Below are positions 55,294 to 64,000 of a stretch of DNA of 64,000 nt, one piece after another. A model generated the notes under the pieces. The model worked only from the letters and a program-made list of their open reading frames with translations, did not search any database and was not told where the DNA came from. Source of the DNA: Phycomyces blakesleeanus NRRL 1555(-) (taxonomy: Eukaryota > Mucoromycota > Mucoromycetes > Mucorales > Phycomycetaceae). The first letter of the stretch is position 1. Each line of letters starts with the position of its first letter. A program made the translations under genes and the position numbers. The stretch lies in NCBI RefSeq assembly GCF_001638985.1, contig NW_017265141.1:613001-677000 (forward strand), given 5' to 3'.

Positions 55294-58200
55294 ATGCAAA
55301 AGAATACAAGACAAGAAACATATAAAATCGTTAAGGCTTGCCCCCCTAAAAGGCAAGGCGAGCTTAACTTTAGCATCAATTTAGGTGTTTTTACCTGCTC
55401 TGAATGCGAAAAAGAGTTTGAAAAGCCTTGGTTACTGAAAAGGCATTCGAAGGTTCACCATATAAGTAATCAAATGGCAACCAATACTGTACTCGACGAA
55501 CCTGAGCAGGCCGAATTGATAGTCAAGAACACTATTCCGGATGCTAATGCATTTGATTACTCGAGTGATGAAGATGACTCCTCCAGTATTGGGGATGAAG
55601 AAGACAACATTGTAGATGAGGAAAACGATATTGTCAATAATTTCTTTGATATTGAAATGAACAGTAATCCAGTTTTCAACGTGTTCTCTGACATGTTTTC
55701 TTCTGCTGCTGCTGCTGATGAGGTATCAATGACTGATGATGACTCTGAGATCCCAGAAGAAGTCTTTGAGACAATTGGCACTGTAAATAACCCTACAAGC
55801 TGTTATCCTTTTCGCGATCTTCAAACCATGATCCTTTTCACTTTTATTGATGGGGATAATGACATGATCTCCCAGCAAATGTTGAAGAAGATACTGCTTG
55901 CAATGAACTTGATCATTAAGATCCAGCAAGAAACTCCCATAGGAAGAACATTTAAGTTACCTCGTTTGGATGCTCTTTTAAATTATCAGGCAAGAAAGAA
56001 GTCCAAGATTCCTATCTTTCCTTCACAAAGAATATCAGTACCTGGATCAAATGGGAATGCATTCGCCCACATTAACCTTCTGTCCAACCACTTGAGATTT
56101 CTTATGGCAAACCCAAAGAAATCCAAGTTGATCTCGTCCATGCCCAATTGTACCCCAAACCAATCGATCTGTTTAGAACAAGGTAAAAAGTAGAGAACCC
56201 ACCATCTCTTTCAGCAGCCTATGCACACTGTAAATGGTATAGATGTCTGGTTTGGAAACATCGTTTACTTGAAGACAAACAATTGCAGCATCCGCTTTTT
56301 GATTGAATCGTTCCACATGGCAAATAAAAACATTTTTGCGAGAGGTTATCTGGTCAGAGCGATTTCGATTGTATGCTATGGCATTGAGGTTGCTGTTACC
56401 AATCTTAGAGTAGAGCAGATCTCTCACGTTGACACCACCCCTGTTGAAAGAGATCACTACTACAGTATCTCAAGTAGCCTTACCAGATTGAGTCCTGCTC
56501 ATGACTTTCTTCTTTTTGGAGTTCATCCAATGAAGAAGCCTATGCCTCTTTCTGTTTTGCCTGGTAATGTAGATTGCAATGCAGTATTTTACAAAGTTAG
56601 GATTGTTTCAATCATTCTTTTTACAGACGACACTTCCGGCAATCGTTCAAAGCAATACAATCTGTTAGAAAGCTGGTTAATGAGATGCGCTGCCTTGCCT
56701 TTTAAGGATCGAAATTCAATAGCAAACATCCAGTTTCTTTCTACAATCCCTAAGAAAGATGGTGCAAATGGTATGTCTCTTCTGCCAGCAATTGTTGATG
56801 ACTTTGAGAAACTCGAGAAAGGTGTAAAAATGTTCTCTGTTGAAGACAATGAGTATGTTCTGGTTGTTGCTCCCATCCTTTGGATTGAGGCTGACATGCC
56901 ATGTCATTCAGAACTTTGTGGATTGCTTGGGCCGGCCACCACATTTCCTTGCATAAGATGCTACATCGAACTTAGACGTGCAAAAGTCTTTGTGAAGGAC
57001 TTGTCCTACTTCTGTGAGTGCCATGAGAGACGAACTCAAGAGCACTATGTTCTTGCAAACTCGTCACCTGGCAGAGACACTGAGATCCCAAATGCTCTGA
57101 AAATTGGAATGAACACGCCTGCAAACAAGATAAGCTTTAGAGATCGTTTGACTGGCCGCTTATTAGAATTGCAGTCGTTTGATCCAGAAAAGGATACACC
57201 AGTGGAAATCCTTCACACAATACTTCTTGATGTTGCAAAGTATATGGTGATTGACTTGGTTAAGGTCGTGCTTAAGAATGACACAGTCACAATAGCAAGA
57301 CTTTCAGAATTCTTGACAGATTACACGCGATCAACTGGTCTATCAAGAAAGTTCACCCGAAACTTGAGACATAGTGGTTCATTTCTTGGTAGAGATTTCA
57401 AGGTTCTGCTTCAAATACTTCCTGTAATTCTGATTACAGAATTCACTGGAAATCATGAGCTAGACCTTGTAATACCATGCTTTGTTGAACTTGGTCGATT
57501 GTGTTCTCTGGTATTTGTTCGTCAGGTGACATCAGACTTTGATAACTATATTATCAGAGTAGATAATGCAGTGAAGCGCTTGATCAGAGCATTGTTTGAC
57601 TATGATAAAGGAACTAAGAAGAGCTCCACAAGGCATATTGCACCAAGCCGAAAGTTCATTACTTGACACATCTCAAGGAAGATATAATTCGTTTTGGCCC
57701 AGCCCTCAATTATGAAACAGAAAAGGGCGAACAGTTAAATAAGCACATTCACAAACATCTGTTTCATATGAATTGCCAAACCACTTCCAGGGATGTTTGC
57801 CTAAAGTTTGCAAAGCAGGTAGCATTACAACATGTAATTGACGGCGGGTCATGAATTAATAGCTCTGGCAACTGAGAGAAGTCTGGAACTGGAATAGAGA
57901 GGTTCATTAAGGACAACAATGAATTCTTGTTCTATTACACCTTCTTTGGCGGCTCGAGAGAGCTAAAGGACAACAACGACACTGGAGATATTGAAGATGA
58001 TGCCATCAAAAACAACAGTTTTGGCACATTTGTTTTTAAAGATAATTCAATCTCTCACCCTCGTATAGGGCTTGTCTCAGGCTCTGTTGTTAAGTTTCTT
58101 AGCATTGTTCCTCATACAGATAATGACAGAAACAATAACTATGCCAAGGCTGTAATGACAGGTGAGCATTCTGATGTTGCTAACATGAATCTCGTTTGTA

Positions 58201-58301
58201 AGTTAGATTTGCACATTTTCTGCAACTCATTTTACATTGTAAATTTGAGCAAGTTTGGTTCCTACTGGTTCATTTTCAATAATATTCTTTTTGATGAATA
58301 A
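55294..58301 (+). pseudogene. Large C2H2 zinc-finger transposase-like gene, nearly full length
   Basis: From ATG 55294 a mostly open frame encodes about 1,000 residues. A C2H2 finger sits near residues 30-52 (CSECEKEFEKPWLLKRHSKVHH), followed by an acidic/Ser linker. The core has FTDDTSGNRSKQYN, an EADMPCHSELCGLLGPATTF block with CIRC (resembling the ASGDIPA...GCRFC block of Tnp2), EILHTILLDVAKYMVIDLVK and SRDVCLKFAKQVALQHVIDG. Damage: TAG at 56,191 (Trp expected), a frameshift near 57,648, and TGA codons near 57,852 and 57,876. I regard it as a Tnp2/CACTA-related family of fungal transposases, but did not find terminal repeats; superfamily uncertain. Confidence 0.62.
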
Positions 58302-58940
58302 AATAATGCTACTTCTTTATTATTATTATTATAATTATTATTTGAACCTTCTGTTTTCTTCTTCTCAACATCAATTTTTTTGTGTAATTTCTGTGAAGTC
58401 ATTTTTTGGTTACAAACCAACCCCCAACTTTCCTTAATAAATTCTTTGTCTCACTTGAACACTTTCTGACTTCCCTAACAGTTTTTTTTCTTACTTTAAA
58501 AGCCCACAAGTAGTACTGAACTTAATTTTATCCTTTATTTGGATGAAAAAAATTGAGTACGAAAACAAATTACAATATTTTGGCCTCTAAGCCAATCATA
58601 TTGCTTAGGTGCCAATTTTCACCCAAAATGATAACAAAAATCTCTGGTGGTGATACATATATTCTCTTTATTCTTTAGATCAATATATTTTTATTACAAT
58701 TACTATACAATTAAAAATGACCTGATTTTATTTATTTATATATAATTTATAAGTATAATCATAATAATAGTTGGTAGTAATAAGAAAAGAAATTTAAAGA
58801 TGCTCAAAGCAAACAGTGATTTTATAGTAAACAAATTTTGCTATATGGATATGATTTACATTACAATAGAGATTTATCAATAATTAAGATATTGAATGCA
58901 ATTGAAAGATGATTAGATTCCATATAACTCATGTGCAGAG
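58302..58940. other. No gene seen; AT-rich spacer
   Basis: About 640 bases with ATT triplet repeats at 58,318-58,345 (probable 3' end of the preceding gene). No terminal repeat matching the region upstream of 55,294 was found. Confidence 0.5.
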
Positions 58941-58954
58941 TATCTCTCTTTCTT

Positions 58955-59175
58955 TTTAATGATTTGAATGTAAGTCATATGATTTATAACTTCCTTTCTT
59001 TTTAACTGTTTGAATATAAGTCATGTGATTTATAACTTCCTTTCTTTTTAATGATTTGATAAGTCATGTGATTTATAACTTCATTTCTTTTTAACGGTTT
59101 GATAAGTCATGTGATTTATAACTTCCTTTCTTTTTAACTGTTTTAAAAGTGCGATTGTAAGTCATGTGATATACA
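58955..59175. repeat. Minisatellite, about five units of 43-47 bp
   Basis: The unit TAAGTCATGTGATTTATAAC followed by TTCCTTTCTTTTTAACTGTT and a short TTGA spacer repeats four to five times with small changes; the last unit is truncated at GTGATATAC. Confidence 0.85.
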
Positions 59176-59199
59176 GGGCCTGTTGATTTTAATAATATG

Positions 59200-59360
59200 T
59201 ATGATAATAGCTACTGCAGATAATGCGCAGTATTAGTGTAGAAAACTATATAAGATAATTTAATTTGTATCAATAGAAAATATCTTTTATTCTCTCTTTG
59301 ATTTTATGTATACTCTTTAATTCCCAGTGAGTTTGACCTTTTGACTTTGTTATAGTAAAA
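59200..59360 (+). repeat. Arm of the long-inverted-repeat family
   Basis: Matches 20,850-21,012 in the same orientation (CTACTGCAGATAATGCGCAG, then CTCTCTTTGATTTTATGTAT, up to TTGTTATAGTAAAAG). No inverted partner is nearby, so it is a single arm. Confidence 0.7.
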
Positions 59361-59576
59361 GTGTCAGAGTAGACATTAGTGTCCAAAATTGGGAATTGCA
59401 AGCAACCAGTAATGTTTGACTTTTTAGGATAAAAGATCTTGACATTGCCAATTGGTCTCTTATATATGTTTAAGATAGTGAATATACTTGTAGAGAATAT
59501 TACTGGGCAACAAGCATCTAAGACATATTATTATAGCTATTCTTTTAGCTAGAAATCAAACATCATTTTGTGTAAA

Positions 59577-59813
59577 TACTGGTTTTATCTATTCAATTGG
59601 CGCCCATTTCCATCTAATTAGCATCCGTTTCCATCTAATTAGAACCTATTGACATCTGATTGACTTCCATAGAAATTGAATTTGCATCCATTGCCAACTG
59701 AATTTGCTCCCATTGGCATCTGAATTTGCTCCCCCCTTTTACTATTGGTGGAAGAGTACATGGCACTCAAATTTTTTATCCTTATACCTTATAATTTTTT
59801 TTATATAACCATA
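59577..59813 (+). repeat. R1 repeat, copy c, cut by CACTA copy 3
   Basis: Same order as 4,105-4,400 but with only two minisatellite units. It breaks off in the TATATAACC block, where CACTA copy 3 begins after ATA. Confidence 0.8.
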
Positions 59814-60070
59814 CACTACAGCAGAGAAAATGGTAACATGTTACCACTTTGGTAACATAACTGCCATTTTTTACTTAATAAAAAATGGCAGTTATGACTC
59901 TGTATAAGGCCAAAACAGGCACTGTTACCATTTTTTACATAGTGAAAAATGGCAGTTATTTATTATGTAAAAAGCCAAAACAAGCACTGTTACCATTTTT
60001 TTCATAATAAAAAATGACAGTTATTTATATGTAAAAAGCCAAAACAGGCACTGTTACCATTTTTTCAAAA
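59814..60070. repeat. Subterminal repeat array of CACTA copy 3
   Basis: The most complete array of the three: TGGTAACATGTTACC, then three alternations of TAACTGCCATTTTT-type and TGTTACCATTTTTT-type units, each separated by GCCAAAACA blocks. Confidence 0.75.
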
Positions 60071-61076
60071 AAAAAATCAAGCATCCTTCCTTTCCTTTAT
60101 TACATTCTTTCTTTTGTTCTATTGCTTTCAATTCTAGCACAACCTCTTGTTTTTTCTTTGCGGCTTTAACAGAATGGTCTGTTTTTTATTATACAGTATT
60201 GAATTGGGTTTAATTGAATTCAATCTTTATTTCAATGCATGTTTTATTAAATGAAAATGATAATAATAATAGTAATAATGAAAAAACAATTCCATTGGCC
60301 ACTTGCAATAAAAAATGGTTCTGTTTAGCTACTGCAAAACGTATGCAGTAAAACACTACTATTCAAATTGTATTTCATATACTTTGGGTATTCTAATATA
60401 TCTTAGATAGCACTTATTATTTTTTACCAATTTCTACAAATATACTAATATTAGAGAAAAAACTTAAAATAAATAAATAGATATAATATTATTATAATGC
60501 TTACCTTTATATAATATGCTTACTTGTTCAGTAAAATAAGCATTTACTCTAAGAATATATATATATATTAAAGAATGTATTAATATTTAAGATCTATATA
60601 TAAGAAAAGCAATAAAACATAAGCACTATAGAAAGTCGTTATCGTAGAAGAAGAAAAACTTGAGCAAAGATTCAAGTCATGTAACATGAAGCTAATTCAA
60701 ATCTGATTCATACAACTGAAATAAGCATCTTGTTAGAAAGCTCAAAGTGTTTATTCTACTCAATATACTTACATATAATAGAACGACTCCCGAGTATAAT
60801 ATATCAGTACAAAAATATTACTATTAATTTTTTTCTCAAAAAAAAAAGCTATATACTATTTCCTTTTATATTTGAATGTAACGGAATTGTAGATGCTGTA
60901 CATTAGCTTCAAATTCTTGTAATCACAACATTAGCAATCATATGAAAGAGGTCAATAAAGTTTTTATATGAAAGAAAAAAGGAATAAAAAACATAAAAAG
61001 AAAAATGACTAGATAAGAAAAAAATGCACTAAAGACAGACTAAAACAATCAAACTCTGCCAATCACAGCAGCCAAA
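60071..61076. other. Non-coding part of CACTA copy 3 between its end and the accessory gene
   Basis: Counterpart of 27,499-28,494 and 34,826-35,823. AT-rich, with no gene. Confidence 0.55.
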
Positions 61077-62107
61077 CTACGATCTTCGGCTTCTCTTGCG
61101 AGCAGGCTCAACACTTGCTGTGAGTGGAGGAGACCTACATAAAAGAGTAAAAAGTTTATATTAGTTTTGTATTAACAGTGCATGAGAAAAAGCAACAATG
61201 GTAACTTACAGCACATCTGCCATTATGGGCGACTCAACATCACCAGTTTCTGACATATCAGGAGAAGAAAGCGAAGAATCACTTATGTCTCGCTGTGTCT
61301 ATAACATAATAAAAGGAAACGATGTTAATTAAAGTTTACAATATATAGATTTGTTAATTGATAAACTTACTTTGTTCTTCTCTGCCATTCTTCTCTTGTG
61401 CATCTGGTTGTCGCTCTTGAAGCTTTCCCAAAGAAGACTTCTTGCACACCACATTCTTTTACATTGGTGGATGTGCAATCCACCATTCTTTACCAACCTC
61501 TCCAAATGCATCATGTAGTATTCCCTGTTTTTCTCTGGGATATTATTCCATTCTTTTGAGGCCACAGGATAGTCTTTGTCAATGATATCATGCTTTACGA
61601 TACGGCCTAATGTTTTGAGATGCAGTCTTTTTACTGTCAAATCATGGTCTGAAAGAGGGACTAATGGGGGCAAAGGCTGCCCTTGTGGAAATTCTTTGTA
61701 GTGCGCCTTCCAGTTCTGCTCGTGAAGAATCTGAAGCAACAGATTGTATTTTTGTGCTTTGTTTTTTCCATTGAACTTGCTGCCAGTATTGATTACTTGC
61801 TTACCGAGCTGATCAGAGTACTCTGTGAGCTGGGCTCTTTTCACAAACTTGGCAATGCACTCAAGAGCTACAAAAAATATATGACAATATTAATAAAGTA
61901 AATAAACATCTAAGCACAGAATATATATGACTTACAGCTCTGCTCAATAATGCTTTGTTGCATTATAGTTAGATCTTTCACACTGACCGCTGGTGCAAAT
62001 TGATTACTGAATTGCCTTTGAAGCTCACGCAATGCTTGCTTGATTTCAGCAAGATCAACCTCAATCTTTTGAATTGAGTTGAGGAGAGTTGTGTTAATAT
62101 CGGACAT
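61077..62107 (-). CDS. CACTA accessory protein, copy 3 (four exons, intact)
   Basis: Exons 62107-61936, 61867-61371, 61298-61210 and 61134-61077, all GT-AG, totalling 816 nt (271 aa) ending TAG. Same coiled-coil start, P-rich turn and WNNIPEKNRE signature as copy 1, with a few substitutions (for example Ser for Gly and Asn for Lys in the K-rich block). That two copies remain open while neighbouring transposases decay fits recent mobilisation. Confidence 0.83.
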
Positions 62108-63545
62108 GTTTAAGTTTTTTTTAGCTATAAGCAGTGAGTTGAAAAGAAAAGATGATAGTTTAGACAAGTAAAATAAGAGCGATTTGAGTTTGAGAAAGGC
62201 AATGATTTATTACAAGCAATTGATAGCTATTTATATGAAAAAGATACAGACAGATGTACAAACAAAACATATAAAAGAAGGTATACTTATGTACTTGTAT
62301 ATACCTGTCTGCACCTGTCTGCAGTAGCTCATGTGAACATGATACAGTCTTTTTATGTCAAACACAACAAAACTGTAAGAAATATAAAGGTAAAATGAAT
62401 TAGACTTTAAATCAATATTATATTTATAAATGTTCATACTTTGCACCGTCTACATATTAAACGTTTTAAAGTATATGATATAATAATATAACTCTATACA
62501 TATTGCAGATATAGCATGATATTTGGTTAAAGTTCTCAATGACAAAACCCTGTACCAGTTAAAATTATAAATTTAAATATACTCTACAGTAGCTATATAA
62601 CATCTGAACATCATATAGTTAATTAGCCCCTTTTTATCAACATTAAAGTAAATGTTATGATACTCAAATCCTTATCATACTTATTAACATTATTGACTAA
62701 AACGCGTTTTGATTGATGCTGTTATCAAAGATAAAAATAATTTTAACTGTCATTACTATTATTTACCAAGGGGCATTTTTGACTGAAACCGTACATTTTT
62801 GAAAAAGATGTGCTTTAACTCACATTGGCACTTTCAATTAACACCTCTTTTAATCAGCAGTGCTTATCTTGATGATGTCAGTAAAAGAGTATCAGACTAT
62901 AGCCCTCATTATTTATATCTATTTCTTTAAGTTTTATACATAAACAAGAAAATAATGCTATTAGCTAAATATATTTACTATCTCAAAAATACTATTATTA
63001 CAACACAGATAATATAAATATGTCTTTTCTATCAATGTGTTTAGACAGTACTACTTTTTTTTTAACTGTTAATTATTAGAAGGCTGTTTTTCTTTGCCTT
63101 TGGTATTAGAGAGTAATTGATAATTTATTTAAAAAAAAACATAAATTATTTGGTTGTTAATTATTCTAAATATACATATACCTCTTTATAAAGCCCAAAG
63201 AATATCTAATTGCTCACAAGTAAAGAGTACGTGTCTGTTTCACTGGTGCTCTTTTAATAGTATCTCCTTGTCAACCAAGAAGTATTTTAATTTACATCAT
63301 AATTATTAATGAAGAAGAATCTTTCCAACCACGGGAATTATTTACTGACAGATGTTTTATCTAGCATTGACATTACTGTAATTATTGCTATATCATCACT
63401 ATGAGAGAGAAAAAGAAAAAGAGCTACAAGCATTTTGGTTAAAAAATAAAAAGTATATAAAGATGTCTTTTACATTTAATGAATAGCACCAAAATCCTCT
63501 TCGCAGTTTTATTTTATATATTACATATGTATCAGCCCAACCAAT
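62108..63545. promoter_or_regulatory. Shared divergent upstream region of CACTA copy 3
   Basis: 1.44 kb without genes, homologous to the same region in copies 1 and 2. Confidence 0.45.
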
Positions 63546-64000
63546 ATGTCTTCTTTCAACACCAGCCAGCAGAGAGATAGAATATCTACACAGCAATACC
63601 AATGTGATCAATGTGTCTTATTTTTTGATAACTGCCAGAAGCTGCAAAACCACAAGAGAATTCACAGATGAGATTCAGCAACAATGACTGAAATTGGCCA
63701 GTCTATTCCGGATGATATTGACATGTACCATGACAAAAATGATACTAGTAATGAAGATGAATCTGTTAGCAATTCAGATAATGAAAAGAGCTGTAATTGT
63801 ATTATTTATTTTCCAATTACTAAATAATATATTACAGAATATACTATGGAGTCTATGGAGCTTGATAATACTATTTCATATAAGTGCACATGTAATTTTG
63901 AGGACAGTGAGGGTGAAGCTCACATTTATGACAGCAGCCAAATCAGTACAAATACTTTTACCAAGGCCGAGTTGATGAGTATTCATCTGTCTCAATTGAT
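63546..64000 (+). pseudogene. CACTA Tnp2 transposase, copy 3, 5' part
   Basis: ATG 63546 starts the C2H2 finger (QCDQC...HKRIH). An in-frame TGA at 63669-63671 lies five codons before the internal ATG (63684), exactly as in copy 1. Exon 1 would end at 63777, but the donor reads AT instead of GT (CAGATAATG). Exon 2 from 63838 matches the other copies to the window end. The donor change probably disables this copy. Confidence 0.8.

Larger units (their letters stand above)
59814..64000. mobile_element. CACTA element copy 3, first 4.2 kb
   Basis: The left end CACTACAGCAGAGAAAATGG starts at 59814. Preceding ATA (59811-59813) would be the duplication, but the right end lies outside the window. Its order matches copy 2: accessory gene on minus, transposase on plus. 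Confidence 0.93.

Noticed and set aside
10054..58301. Reassigned genetic code in which TGA encodes an amino acid (for example Trp)
   Set aside because: TGA appears at expected Arg as well as Trp positions, and TAG also replaces Trp. The best preserved genes use TGG for Trp and end in TAA or TAG without internal TGA.

Overview
The window looks like fungal nuclear DNA, most likely from an early-diverging AT-rich lineage such as Mucoromycota (inferred, not proven). The clues are very AT-rich spacers, short GT-AG introns of about 50-75 nt, a eukaryotic tRNA-Ile(AAT), and a mix of Tnp2/CACTA, Harbinger, Crypton, Helitron, DD34E Tc1 and Ty3/gypsy elements. I see no convincing host protein gene. Nearly everything readable is a mobile element or its remains, so this is a nested transposon cluster, with one tRNA gene as the only clear host gene.

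Layout. 1-3,620: right part of a CACTA element (A) with divergent transposase and accessory genes. 4.1-4.6 kb: a minisatellite-bearing repeat (R1), then a Tc1 N-terminal fragment. 6,586-15,593: a PIF/Harbinger element (TSD AAT) carrying a transposase gene and a Myb-like gene. A solo LTR (TSD CTGGC) splits the Myb-like gene, and a complete Ty3/gypsy element (TSD GTAC) splits the transposase gene. 16.2-17.6 kb: a Tc1 pseudogene. 17,720-18,350: an old solo LTR. 18.5-18.8 kb: a second R1 copy. 19,987-20,389: a copia-like LTR with a primer-binding site. 20,659-20,732: tRNA-Ile. 20,768-30,075: a long-inverted-repeat element split by CACTA copy 1 (21,213-28,761, TSD TTT), plus a second copy of its interior split by a Tourist-like MITE. 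30,362-32,223: a DD34E element. 32,399-32,930: a solo LTR. 33.5-34.1 kb: a Helitron helicase fragment. 34,627-42,108: CACTA copy 2 (TSD ACC), inserted in the first exon of another transposase gene. 42.7-44.8 kb: a Crypton. 45,008-45,539: a solo LTR. 45.8-50.2 kb: a decayed Tnp2 transposase and a convergent gene. 51,908-53,252: a Tc1 element. 55.3-58.3 kb: a large C2H2 transposase-like pseudogene. 59,814-64,000: CACTA copy 3, inserted in a third R1 copy and cut by the window end.

The most coherent system is the three-copy CACTA family. Each copy has a seven-exon Tnp2 transposase gene, divergently oriented from a four-exon gene for a 271-residue coiled-coil accessory protein, and ends packed with TGGTAACA / TGGCAGTTA motifs. 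Copy 2 keeps an open 879-codon transposase but its accessory gene has a stop. Copies 1 and 3 keep an open accessory gene but have damaged transposases. The set could therefore only work by sharing products. A distantly related accessory protein in element A keeps the same spaced W/P/N/G/C/R/W signature, so the two-gene design appears old.

Most inactivating changes in the other elements can be explained as C-to-T or G-to-A transitions (CGA, CAA or TGG codons turned into stops). All calls are from reading the sequence by eye; no database search was made.
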